This document shows, one piece after another, positions 39,034-47,586 of a stretch of 64,000 bases of DNA. Source of the stretch: Sinorhizobium glycinis (GTDB lineage: Bacteria; Pseudomonadota; Alphaproteobacteria; Rhizobiales; Rhizobiaceae); NCBI RefSeq assembly GCF_001651865.1, contig NZ_LPUX01000060.1, positions 124,001-188,000 on the forward strand, written 5' to 3'. The notes beneath the pieces were generated by a model that did not search any database, was not told the DNA's origin, and worked only from the letters and a program-made list of their open reading frames with translations. Numbering within the stretch: the first letter of the stretch is position 1; each line of letters begins with the position of its first letter. The position numbers and the translations under genes are program-made.

Positions 39034-40200
39034 ATGCTGCAAAAGACTTCTTGGGGCGTCAGAGACCGGATCGCAACCGCCCCGGCCACGACTGGCCCGG
39101 CCACTGGGCGCGACACCCGCCTCGACGTCTTCCGGGCCCTCTGCCTGCTGACGATCTTCGTCAACCACGTTCCGGGTCAGTATCTCGAATACCTCACCCA
39201 CAAGAACATCGGCTTTTCCGATTCGGCAGAGGCCTTCGTGCTGATTTCCGGCCTGTCGGTCGGCGTCGCTTATGGCGGCCGCTTTGTCATCGGTGCGCGG
39301 CTGGCGCTGACGCTCAAGACCTGGCGGCGGGCGCTGACGCTCTACGTCGCGCATATCATGACGAGCGTGGTGACGCTGGCGATCTTTGCCGGCGGCGCGC
39401 TCTATTTCGGCCGCCAGGACTTGATCGGCGAAATCAACATCCGCCCGATCGTCGAGCAGGCGGAGCAGGGTATCGTCGCCATGGTGCTGCTCGGCCACCA
39501 GCTCGGCTACAACAACATCCTGTCGATGTACGCGGTGCTGTTCCTGATGCTGCCCGGCCTCTTATGGCTGAATGCCGCCAGTCCGCGACTGCTGTTCGTC
39601 CTTTCGGCAACTCTTTGGCTTGCCGCCGGCTGCTTCAAGCTGGTGCCGTACAATTTCCTCGACGAGGGCTATTGGTTCCTCAATCCCTGGTCATGGCAGT
39701 TCCTGTTCGTGATCGGCATCCTTTCGATGAGCCATGTGCGCCGCGGCGGCAGCCTGCCGCGCAGCTTGTGGCTCATCGTCCCTTCCGCCGCCTATCTGCT
39801 GATATCGGGCGCCTGGGTGCTGTTCTCCTGGTGGAGCATCGACCTCTCCTTCGGCCTGCCGGCGGTGCTGACCGGCTTCGACAAGACGTTCCTGTCGCTG
39901 ACACGGCTCCTGCACGTGCTGGCGCTTGCCCATCTGCTGGCGATCACCCCGCTCGTCAGCCGGCTGACGCGGCTCGACACCAACCATCCGCTGGTGATGG
40001 TCGGCCGGCATTCGCTGGCGGTGTTCATCTTCGGCACGATCCTCGCCATGGCGGGCCAGGTGCTGCTCTTCGTCACCGGCAAGAACCCGATCGTCGGCTC
40101 GCTCTTCGTCATCGCCGGCATCGGCCTGCACTTCGTCTATGCCTACTACCTCGACTGGCTGCGGGAAATGGCCGCTGCGAAGCCGCTCAGGACGGCGTAG
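39034..40200 (+). CDS. opgC: OpgC-family membrane acyltransferase-like protein
   Basis: The 388-residue polytopic membrane protein has about ten hydrophobic segments. It begins MLQKTSWGVRDRIATAP and soon shows GRDTRLDVFRALCLLTIFVNHVPG, with the arginine and histidine layout typical of the OpgC/acyltransferase-3-like family. OpgC proteins add succinyl groups to osmoregulated periplasmic glucans in other alphaproteobacteria. Sitting directly after ndvB, it is a good candidate to modify the cyclic beta-glucan; the actual substituent is inference. A terminator separates it from ndvB, so it has its own promoter or depends on read-through. Confidence 0.85.
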   Translation: MLQKTSWGVRDRIATAPATTGPATGRDTRLDVFRALCLLTIFVNHVPGQYLEYLTHKNIGFSDSAEAFVLISGLSVGVAYGGRFVIGARLALTLKTWRRALTLYVAHIMTSVVTLAIFAGGALYFGRQDLIGEINIRPIVEQAEQGIVAMVLLGHQLGYNNILSMYAVLFLMLPGLLWLNAASPRLLFVLSATLWLAAGCFKLVPYNFLDEGYWFLNPWSWQFLFVIGILSMSHVRRGGSLPRSLWLIVPSAAYLLISGAWVLFSWWSIDLSFGLPAVLTGFDKTFLSLTRLLHVLALAHLLAITPLVSRLTRLDTNHPLVMVGRHSLAVFIFGTILAMAGQVLLFVTGKNPIVGSLFVIAGIGLHFVYAYYLDWLREMAAAKPLRTA

Positions 40201-40260
40201 CTTATCCGAAGGCTTTTGGTGCGTATCGCGCGTGGCGCGCGCGGTGATCGATGCAAATTT

Positions 40261-40371
40261 GCCCCTCACCCTAGCCCTCTCCCCGTAAGTACGGGGAGAG
40301 GGGACTGAGAGCGTGCCGCGAGTCCCTTCGCCCCGCTTGCGGGGAGAAGGTGCCGGCAGGCGGATGAGGGG
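40261..40371. repeat. RIME-type palindromic element
   Basis: gcccctcacc, CCTCTCCCCGTAAGTACGGGGAGAGG, then CCTTCGCCCCGCTTGCGGGGAGAAGG and ggatgaggg. It lies between the convergent opgC gene and the frameshifted minus-strand gene. The flanks 40201-40260 and 40372-40413 show nothing else. Confidence 0.85.
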
Positions 40372-40413
40372 GAGCAGCAGACCCAGCCGGCTTTCCCACC
40401 TCAGGCTTGTGCA

Positions 40414-40823
40414 TTAAGGCGTGGCGCGTTTAGTCGCCTCACTACCTTCATAGGTGACTAAAAACCCGCCTCCCAGCTGAGATTGCAGAGTTTGATACAA
40501 ATGTCGGCCCTCATTGAGGAATGCTTCATCCAACACATCAGATTGGAAGCCGGACTTAATCGGATCATCAAAATTCAGCGTATTGTCGAATTTTCCGCCC
40601 ACGAATTTAGACGAAGAATCAGGTCCTTCGAGATCGGAAGCGAAGCCGGATCGACATTGTCTAGACTGTCGTCGGCAATCTCCCAAACCGGAAAGCAGTG
40701 ATAGTCGGCCATCAATTTAAGAGTCCTAATCGTTCCTTCCTCCTGGAGAAATTCGTCCGCCAGGGCACGATCACAAACTAGCGTCGAGCTGCCGTACTTC
40801 GCCACCCCTTCTCGCTGCCGCAT
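40414..40823 (-). pseudogene. frameshifted hypothetical gene
   Basis: Two overlapping minus-strand frames read as one protein of about 136 residues if one base is restored in the run TTTT at 40591-40594. The first frame (from ATG 40823) reads MRQREGVAKYGSSTLVCDRA...ISKDLILRLNSWAE, and the second continues KFDNTLNFDDPIKSGFQSD...GGGFLVTYEGSEATKRATP. The content is acidic and soluble and looks like a real protein, and its GC content is visibly lower than that of its neighbours. No family recognised. It lies just beyond the ndvA terminator on the same strand. A sequencing error or -1 slippage would also explain the frame change. Confidence 0.7.
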
Positions 40824-40850
40824 AAGCCCCGGAAACTCCCCCGATCAATG

Positions 40851-40884
40851 AAAAAATGCCCCGGGGCAGAAGCACCCGGGGCAT
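40851..40884 (-). terminator. rho-independent terminator of ndvA
   Basis: Perfect 10-bp stem ATGCCCCGGG/CCCGGGGCAT with a 9-nt loop, followed on the minus strand by TTTTTT. It starts 25 nt after the ndvA stop codon. Confidence 0.92.
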
Positions 40885-40908
40885 CTGATCGTGTGGATGC
40901 TGCCGACG

Positions 40909-42666
40909 CTATGCCGCCGTCAGGCTCTTGCGCACATCCTCGTCCGTCAGGATGCCGCTTGCCCGCAGCAGGGCGGCGAAGCGGCCGTTGCTGTGGCTGA
41001 GCTCGTTGAAGCCGCCCATCTCGACGATCCGGCCATGATCCATGAAGATCACCAGGTCGGCCTCGCGCACCGTCGACAGGCGGTGGGCGATGATGAAGGT
41101 CGTGCGGTCCTTGCGCAGCGCATCGATCGCTTCCTTGACGCGCGCCTCGGTCTCCACGTCGAGGGCGCTGGTCGCCTCGTCGAGCACGAGGATCGGCGCG
41201 TTCTTGAGAATGGCGCGGGCAATGGCGATCCGCTGGCGTTCGCCGCCCGAGAGCCGGTTGCCGCGCTCGCCGACCATCGTGTCGTAGCCGTTGAGGCGGC
41301 CTTCGATGAAGTCGCTGGCAGCGGCCGCTTCGGCGGCGCCCATGATCTCTTCCAGCGTCGCGTCCTCGCGGCCGAGACGGATATTGTCGCCGATCGAGCG
41401 GTTCATCAGGCCGGCATCCTGGAAAACGGTGGCGATCGACCGGCGCAGCGACTGGCGCGTCACGGTGGAGATGTCGACGCCGTCGATCAGGATCTGGCCG
41501 TGCTTCGGCTCGTGGACCCGCTGCAGAAGATTGACGAGCGTCGTCTTGCCGGCCCCGGTCGGGCCGACGATCGCGACCGTCTGGCCGGCCTTGGCGGTGA
41601 ACGAGACGTTGCGCACGCCCTGGGCCGAATTGGCGAAGTCGAAGGAGACGTCGCGGAACTCGACTTCGCCGACGACGCCGGTGAGTTTCTTGGCGCCGGC
41701 CGGCTCCTCGCGTTCGCGCACCGAATCCTCGAGCTTGTAGAAGTCCTCGAGCTTGGCGCGTGCCTCGAAGATCTGCGTCACGAAAGCCTTCATCTGGTCG
41801 AGACGACCGATCAGCAGGTTGGCGAAGCCGATGAAGGCGATGACCTCCCCGACGCCGAGCTCGCGGCGCTGCACCAGGATGGTGCCGATGACGAGGATCG
41901 CCATCATCGAGACGGTCGAGGCGATGCGGTTGAGCGCGCTCGCCAGCGCCCACCAGTCGAGCACCGGGAACTGCGCCGAGAGCAGCCGTTCGGTGAATTT
42001 CTTGAGTTCCCGCGTTTCCGCCTCGATGCGGTTGTAGCTGTGGACCACGGAAACGTTGCTGATCGCGTCGGAGACGTGCGAGAACACGGTGTGATAGTGG
42101 TTCTCGACCGAGGCCTGGCCGTCCTTGGTGCGGTTCATGACCGCCTTGCTGATCAGCACATAGGCGGCGCCGAGCACGACGAGCACCATCGACAGGCGGA
42201 AATCCATGGCGAAGGCGGTCGGCACCAGCAGGACGAGTGCAACGGCGGTCGCGAGGTGCTGCCGCATGAATTCGAGCCAGAGGCCGAAGAGCGTCTCGCA
42301 GGCCCGCAGCAGCGTGTGCAGCGCGTTGGAGGTGCCGCGCTGGCTATGCCAGGAGAGCGGCATGGAGACGATCCGGCCGAAGGCTTCCGTCAGGAGCGTC
42401 GCCCGGCGGCCATGGGCAAGACGGTCGGCCTCGCGGGAGACGAGCACGAAGGCGATCGTGTTGAAGACACCGAAGCCGGCCCATAGCAGCAGCATCGGCG
42501 CGACGTCCTTCTGCGACGAGATCGCGTCGATGATGCGGCCGAAGAGGATGGGCTCGGCGATCGTGATGACAGCCAGGACGATATTGGCGATGACGATCGC
42601 CCCGACACGAAATTTGTGGACAGCAAGATACTGAAGCGCTCTTGCATACACCTGGAATAAAGACAC
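40909..42666 (-). CDS. ndvA: cyclic beta-(1,2)-glucan ABC exporter
   Basis: This 585-residue half-transporter has a six-helix exporter domain fused to an ATPase and moves cyclic beta-1,2-glucan to the periplasm. The membrane domain covers about 1-310 (SLFQVYARALQYLAVHKFRVG, then six hydrophobic segments). The nucleotide-binding domain covers 340-575, with Walker A GPTGAGKTT, Q-loop VFQDAGLMNRSIGDNIRLG, signature LSGGERQRIAIARA, Walker B ILVLDEATSALD and switch IIAHRLST. The family N-terminus begins at a GTG (42666) preceded by AAGAGGGGTGAG, better than an ATG 34 codons upstream. Partner of ndvB in the same region. Confidence 0.96.
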   Translation of the reverse strand: MSLFQVYARALQYLAVHKFRVGAIVIANIVLAVITIAEPILFGRIIDAISSQKDVAPMLLLWAGFGVFNTIAFVLVSREADRLAHGRRATLLTEAFGRIVSMPLSWHSQRGTSNALHTLLRACETLFGLWLEFMRQHLATAVALVLLVPTAFAMDFRLSMVLVVLGAAYVLISKAVMNRTKDGQASVENHYHTVFSHVSDAISNVSVVHSYNRIEAETRELKKFTERLLSAQFPVLDWWALASALNRIASTVSMMAILVIGTILVQRRELGVGEVIAFIGFANLLIGRLDQMKAFVTQIFEARAKLEDFYKLEDSVREREEPAGAKKLTGVVGEVEFRDVSFDFANSAQGVRNVSFTAKAGQTVAIVGPTGAGKTTLVNLLQRVHEPKHGQILIDGVDISTVTRQSLRRSIATVFQDAGLMNRSIGDNIRLGREDATLEEIMGAAEAAAASDFIEGRLNGYDTMVGERGNRLSGGERQRIAIARAILKNAPILVLDEATSALDVETEARVKEAIDALRKDRTTFIIAHRLSTVREADLVIFMDHGRIVEMGGFNELSHSNGRFAALLRASGILTDEDVRKSLTAA

Positions 42667-43034
42667 TGTCTCACCCCTCTTGGGCATCGGATTTGGCGCC
42701 GCAACAGCAGTGCGGCAGTGCGTTGCGCCCCCGGCGGTCGACGCAGGATTGATCTGCAAGACCGACAAAGCCGCGCGAGACGGCCCCGCGAAAAACCTGC
42801 GGAAAACGCGAAGCGGGCAAATCAGACGGCTTGATCATCCGGGTCCAAGGGAGGAATTGGTGGACGATCCATCGTTCGCAATCTCTTGCCACGACTCCGA
42901 TTTTTTGCAGGTTTCGTACAGGACCGGGCGTGATAAGAAGAATTATCGCGGTTGCAACATGAATGGCTTCTGAACGGTACGTTCATAGAAGGATTCGCAA
43001 GCGCTCGCTGTCCGTTCCGACCACAGGGTGTTCC
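42667..43034. other. divergent ndvA/expR intergenic region
   Basis: About 370 bases holding the promoters of ndvA and expR. I could not fix a clear -35/-10 pair for either. The only structured element is the dyad at 42971-42985, listed separately. Confidence 0.5.
42971..42985. promoter_or_regulatory. TGAACG-N3-CGTTCA dyad upstream of expR
   Basis: TGAACGGTACGTTCA is a 6+6 palindrome with a 3-nt centre, ending 49 nt before the expR ATG. It is a candidate regulator-binding site; which protein binds is unknown. Confidence 0.35.
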
Positions 43035-43775
43035 ATGAATATAACGTTGCTCGTACAGTTTCTGGCGCTTCTTGAGGAGATGAAGACACGCGAGGAAATC
43101 CTGCCCGAGTTCGAGCGGCTGCTCGATCGCTGCGGCTTCGATTTCTACGGCGTGGTGCGCCAGCCCAAACCGCACGAGAACCCGCTGAGGCTTTTGCTCG
43201 CCGGCCGTTGGCCGGAGGGCTGGCCGCAGATCTACATCCGCAAGAAATATGTCGTCATCGATCCGACGATTCGCTATCTCGGCCACGCCCAGCGCGGTTT
43301 CCGCTGGCGCGACACGCTCGTCGCCTTCCGTTCCGACCCGCATCGCAAGCGCATGGAAAGCATGATGGTCGAAGCCCGCAATCACGGGCTTTTCGACGGC
43401 TACATCTTTCCCGTACACGGCCGGCGCGGGCTGATGGGCAACTTGACCGTCGGCGGCCGCGTGGTCGATCTGAGTCCGGTGGAACTGAGCCTCTTCGACG
43501 CGATCGCCAAGCGGCTGTTCTGGAAGCTGCTCGAGCTGACCGATCCCGAAATCATGGCCGAGCTCGTCTCGCGCGTCGAAGTGCAGATGACGCGCCGCGA
43601 AATGGAGGCGCTCAATTATCTCGCCGACGGCATGACCTCCAACGACATCGGCAAGGTGCTCGACATTTCGAGCCACACGGTCGACTGGTACATGAACGGC
43701 ATCCAGGAAAAGCTGAAGGCCAAGAACCGGCACCATGCGGTCGCGATCGCCTTCCGTCTCGGCTTGATTTCCTAG
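43035..43775 (+). CDS. expR: LuxR-family quorum-sensing regulator ExpR
   Basis: The 246-residue product starts MNITLLVQFLALLEEMKTRE. The N-terminal autoinducer-binding domain (about 20-170) contains W..I YIRKKYVVIDP..RW residues matching the conserved Trp/Tyr/Asp/Pro/Trp pocket. The C-terminal LuxR helix-turn-helix reads MTRREMEALNYLADGMTSND followed by IGKVLDISSHTVDWYMN. In Sinorhizobium, ExpR senses long-chain acyl-homoserine lactones and controls exopolysaccharide and motility genes. Position between ndvA and pyc and the 741-bp length fit expR as I recall it. The frame is complete, unlike the insertion-disrupted allele of strain Rm1021. Confidence 0.9.
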   Translation: MNITLLVQFLALLEEMKTREEILPEFERLLDRCGFDFYGVVRQPKPHENPLRLLLAGRWPEGWPQIYIRKKYVVIDPTIRYLGHAQRGFRWRDTLVAFRSDPHRKRMESMMVEARNHGLFDGYIFPVHGRRGLMGNLTVGGRVVDLSPVELSLFDAIAKRLFWKLLELTDPEIMAELVSRVEVQMTRREMEALNYLADGMTSNDIGKVLDISSHTVDWYMNGIQEKLKAKNRHHAVAIAFRLGLIS

Positions 43776-43780
43776 CTCAA

Positions 43781-43806
43781 CCCCTCTGGCCTGCCCGCCG
43801 GAGGGG
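43781..43806 (+). terminator. hairpin after expR
   Basis: CCCCTCTGGC/GCCGGAGGGG stem with one mismatch and a 6-nt loop, 5 nt after the expR stop. No T-run follows, so it may be a transcript-end stabiliser rather than a strong terminator. Confidence 0.45.
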
Positions 43807-43961
43807 CACCGGTCTGATTGTCCGCACGGCCCGGAGCTCCGCTATGACCCAATGGGTTAGGCTTCGTGTCGCATCTGAAATTGCACTTCATTCCTTGACT
43901 CGCTAATAGTTCTTTTCGCGGGTGCAGCATTCCCGCGTTCCAAGTCTATGAGGAGTCCGAC

Positions 43962-46900
43962 TTGTCCATCTCGAAGATCCTTGTTGCCAACCGATCCGAA
44001 ATCGCCATCCGCGTCTTCCGCGCGGCCAATGAGCTGGGGCTTAAAACGGTCGCGATCTGGGCAGAGGAGGACAAGCTGGCGCTGCACCGCTTCAAGGCGG
44101 ACGAGAGCTATCAGGTGGGCCGCGGCCCGCATCTCGCCCGCGATCTAGGGCCGATCGAAAGCTATCTGTCGATCGACGAGGTGATCCGCGTCGCCAAGCT
44201 TTCAGGCGCCGACGCCATCCACCCCGGCTACGGCCTGCTTTCCGAAAGCCCGGAATTCGCCGAGGCCTGTGCCGAAAACGGCATCACCTTCATCGGCCCG
44301 AAGCCGGAGACGATGCGCCAGCTCGGCAACAAGGTGGCGGCCCGCAACCTGGCGATCTCGATCGGCGTGCCGGTCGTGCCGGCGACCGATCCGCTGCCGG
44401 ACGACGAGGCCGAGATCAAGCGGCTCGCCGATGCGATCGGCTATCCGGTGATGCTGAAGGCCTCCTGGGGCGGCGGCGGCCGCGGCATGCGGGCCATCCG
44501 CGACCCGAAGGACCTGATCCGCGAGGTGACCGAGGCGAAGCGCGAGGCGAAGGCCGCCTTCGGCAAGGACGAGGTCTATCTGGAAAAGCTCGTCGAGCGG
44601 GCCCGCCACGTCGAAAGCCAGATCCTCGGCGACACGCATGGCAATGTCGTCCATCTCTTCGAGCGCGACTGCTCGATCCAGCGGCGCAACCAGAAGGTCG
44701 TCGAGCGGGCGCCGGCCCCCTATCTCAACGAAGCGCAGCGCCAGGAACTCGCCGATTATTCGCTGAAGATCGCCGAAGCGACCAACTATATCGGCGCCGG
44801 AACGGTCGAGTATCTGATGGATGCCGACACCGGCAAGTTCTACTTCATCGAGGTCAATCCGCGCATCCAGGTCGAGCACACCGTGACCGAGGTGGTCACC
44901 GGCATCGACATCGTCAAGGCGCAGATCCACATCCTCGACGGCTTTGCCATCGGCTCGCCGGAATCGGGCGTGCCGAAGCAGGCGGATATCCGCCTCAATG
45001 GCCATGCGCTGCAGTGCCGCATCACCACCGAGGACCCGGAGCAGAACTTCATTCCGGACTATGGCCGCATCACCGCCTATCGCGGCGCCACCGGCTTCGG
45101 CATCAGGCTCGACGGCGGCACCGCCTATTCCGGCGCGGTGATCACCCGCTATTACGATCCGCTGCTCGAAAAGGTCACCGCCTGGGCGCCGAAGCCGGAC
45201 GAGGCGATCCAGCGGATGAACCGGGCGCTGCGCGAATTCCGCATCCGCGGCGTCGCCACCAACCTCACCTTCCTCGAGGCGATCATCGGCCACCCGAAGT
45301 TCAAGGACAACAGCTACACCACCCGCTTCATCGACACGACGCCGGAGCTGTTCCAGCAGGTCAAGCGGCAGGACCGCGCCACCAAGCTCCTGACCTATCT
45401 CGCCGACGTCACCGTCAACGGCCATCCGGAGGCAAAGGGCCGGCCGAAGCCCAACGACGATATCGCCGCGCCGGTCGTGCCGTTCATCAATGGCGAGGCG
45501 AAGCCCGGCACCAAGCAGAAGCTCGATGAGCTTGGGCCGAAGAAATTCGCCGAATGGGTCAAGGCGCAGCCCCAGGTGCTGCTGACCGACACGACGATGC
45601 GCGACGGCCACCAGTCGCTGCTCGCCACCCGCATGCGCACCTATGACATCGCGCGCATCGCCGGCACCTATGCCAGGGCGCTGCCCAATTTGTTTTCGCT
45701 CGAATGCTGGGGCGGCGCCACCTTCGACGTGTCGATGCGCTTTCTGACGGAGGACCCGTGGGAGCGGCTGGCGATGGTGCGCGAGGGCGCACCGAACCTG
45801 CTCCTGCAGATGCTTCTGCGCGGCGCCAACGGCGTCGGCTACAAGAACTATCCGGACAACGTCGTCAAATATTTCGTCCGCCAGGCGGCGAAGGGCGGCA
45901 TCGACGTCTTCCGCGTCTTCGACTGCCTGAACTGGGTCGACAACATGCGGGTGTCGATGGAAGCGGTCGCCGAGGAGAACCGGATCTGCGAGGCGGCGAT
46001 CTGCTACACCGGCGACATCCTGAATTCGGCCCGGCCGAAATACGACCTCAAATATTACACGGCGCTTGCCGCCGAACTGGAAAAGGCCGGCGCCCATATC
46101 ATCGCCGTCAAGGACATGGCGGGGCTGTTGAAGCCGGCCGCCGCGCGGGTGCTGTTCAAGGCGCTCAAGGACGCCACCGACCTGCCGATCCATTTCCACA
46201 CCCACGACACGTCGGGCATTGCCGCGGCGACGGTGCTGGCGGCGGTCGAATCCGGCGCCGACATCGTCGATGCGGCGATGGATGCGCTCTCCGGCAACAC
46301 CTCACAGCCCTGCCTCGGCTCGATCGTCGAGGCGCTGTCCGGCACGGAGCGCGACCCCGGTCTGAACCCGGAATGGATTCGCCGCATCTCCTTCTACTGG
46401 GAGGCGGTGCGCCATCAGTATGCGGCCTTCGAAAGCGACCTCAAGGGACCGGCCTCGGAAGTCTACCTGCACGAGATGCCGGGCGGCCAGTTCACCAACC
46501 TGAAGGAACAGGCCCGATCGCTCGGGCTGGAGACCCGCTGGCACGAGGTGGCGCAGGCCTATGCCGACGCCAACCAGATGTTCGGCGACATCGTCAAGGT
46601 GACGCCGTCCTCCAAGGTGGTCGGCGACATGGCGCTGATGATGGTCTCGCAGGACCTCACGGTCGCCGATGTCGAGAACCCGGCTAAGGACATCGCCTTC
46701 CCGGATTCGGTCGTATCGATGCTGAAGGGCGACCTCGGCCAACCGCCGGGCGGCTGGCCGGAAGCGCTGCAGAAAAAGGCGCTGAAGGGCGAAGCGCCCT
46801 ATACGGCCGTGCCGGGCTCGCTGCTGCCGCCCGCCGACCTCGACGCGGAACGCAAGGCGATCGAGGAGAAGCTCGGCCGCAGCGTCGACGACTTCGAATT

Positions 46901-47420
46901 CGCCTCGTACCTCATGTATCCGAAGGTGTTCACCGACTATGCGCTGGCCTGCGAGACCTACGGTCCAGTGAGCGTCCTGCCGACGCCCGCCTATTTCTAC
47001 GGCATGGCGCCGGGCGAGGAGCTGTTCGCCGACATCGAGAAGGGCAAGACGCTGGTGATCCTCAACCAGGCGCAGGGCGAGATCGACGAGAAGGGCATGG
47101 TCAAGATGTTCTTCGAACTGAACGGCCAGCCGCGCTCGATCAAGGTGCCGGACCGCAACCGCGGCGCCTCCGCCGCCATCCGCCGCAAGGCCGAGGCCGG
47201 CAACGCCGCCCAACTCGGCGCACCGATGCCGGGCGTCATCTCGACCGTCGCCGTCCACCCCAGCCAGCCGGTCAAGGCCGGCGACGTGCTGCTCTCGATC
47301 GAGGCGATGAAGATGGAGACGGCCCTGCACGCCGAGAAGGACGGCACGATCGCCGAGGTGCTGGTGAGGGCCGGCGACCAGATCGATGCCAAGGATTTGC
47401 TGATCGTGTTTGGCGGGTGA
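43962..47420 (+). CDS. pyc: pyruvate carboxylase
   Basis: Biotin enzyme making oxaloacetate from pyruvate, bicarbonate and ATP; anaplerotic and cytosolic. The 1152 residues are the full single-chain alpha4 form. Biotin carboxylase covers about 1-455 (ASWGGGGRGMR, EVNPRIQVEHTVTE). The carboxyltransferase domain covers about 530-1000 (TDTTMRDGHQSLLATRMRT, KDMAGLLKPAAARVLFKALK, HFHTHDTSG). The biotinyl domain covers about 1080-1152, with the biotinylated Lys1117 in EAMKMET. The start is TTG at 43962 with AGGAG 6 nt upstream; no ATG fits. It follows expR by 186 bp and ends with a hairpin. Confidence 0.97.
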   Translation: MSISKILVANRSEIAIRVFRAANELGLKTVAIWAEEDKLALHRFKADESYQVGRGPHLARDLGPIESYLSIDEVIRVAKLSGADAIHPGYGLLSESPEFAEACAENGITFIGPKPETMRQLGNKVAARNLAISIGVPVVPATDPLPDDEAEIKRLADAIGYPVMLKASWGGGGRGMRAIRDPKDLIREVTEAKREAKAAFGKDEVYLEKLVERARHVESQILGDTHGNVVHLFERDCSIQRRNQKVVERAPAPYLNEAQRQELADYSLKIAEATNYIGAGTVEYLMDADTGKFYFIEVNPRIQVEHTVTEVVTGIDIVKAQIHILDGFAIGSPESGVPKQADIRLNGHALQCRITTEDPEQNFIPDYGRITAYRGATGFGIRLDGGTAYSGAVITRYYDPLLEKVTAWAPKPDEAIQRMNRALREFRIRGVATNLTFLEAIIGHPKFKDNSYTTRFIDTTPELFQQVKRQDRATKLLTYLADVTVNGHPEAKGRPKPNDDIAAPVVPFINGEAKPGTKQKLDELGPKKFAEWVKAQPQVLLTDTTMRDGHQSLLATRMRTYDIARIAGTYARALPNLFSLECWGGATFDVSMRFLTEDPWERLAMVREGAPNLLLQMLLRGANGVGYKNYPDNVVKYFVRQAAKGGIDVFRVFDCLNWVDNMRVSMEAVAEENRICEAAICYTGDILNSARPKYDLKYYTALAAELEKAGAHIIAVKDMAGLLKPAAARVLFKALKDATDLPIHFHTHDTSGIAAATVLAAVESGADIVDAAMDALSGNTSQPCLGSIVEALSGTERDPGLNPEWIRRISFYWEAVRHQYAAFESDLKGPASEVYLHEMPGGQFTNLKEQARSLGLETRWHEVAQAYADANQMFGDIVKVTPSSKVVGDMALMMVSQDLTVADVENPAKDIAFPDSVVSMLKGDLGQPPGGWPEALQKKALKGEAPYTAVPGSLLPPADLDAERKAIEEKLGRSVDDFEFASYLMYPKVFTDYALACETYGPVSVLPTPAYFYGMAPGEELFADIEKGKTLVILNQAQGEIDEKGMVKMFFELNGQPRSIKVPDRNRGASAAIRRKAEAGNAAQLGAPMPGVISTVAVHPSQPVKAGDVLLSIEAMKMETALHAEKDGTIAEVLVRAGDQIDAKDLLIVFGG

Positions 47421-47441
47421 GGCACCCGGCCTTCTTTTCTG

Positions 47442-47467
47442 ATGCGGCCGGAACATTCCGGCCGCAT
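47442..47467 (+). terminator. strong hairpin after pyc
   Basis: 12-bp perfect stem ATGCGGCCGGAA/TTCCGGCCGCAT with a 2-nt centre, 21 nt after the pyc stop. No T-run on either strand, so rho-independent termination is uncertain. Confidence 0.55.
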
Positions 47468-47586
47468 TGAAGTGAAAGGATGCACGGACTGCTGTAGTAG
47501 CGGGTACCCCCCAGGATGACAGGTAGAGGGATGTGGCAGCCGCTATCGGCACGGTTGCGGCGACAGCCGGTTGTTCGCCAGATCAT

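Noticed and set aside
44202-46205. 667-codon frame antisense to pyc
   Set aside because: Shadow of pyruvate carboxylase with low-complexity R/A/D/V composition.
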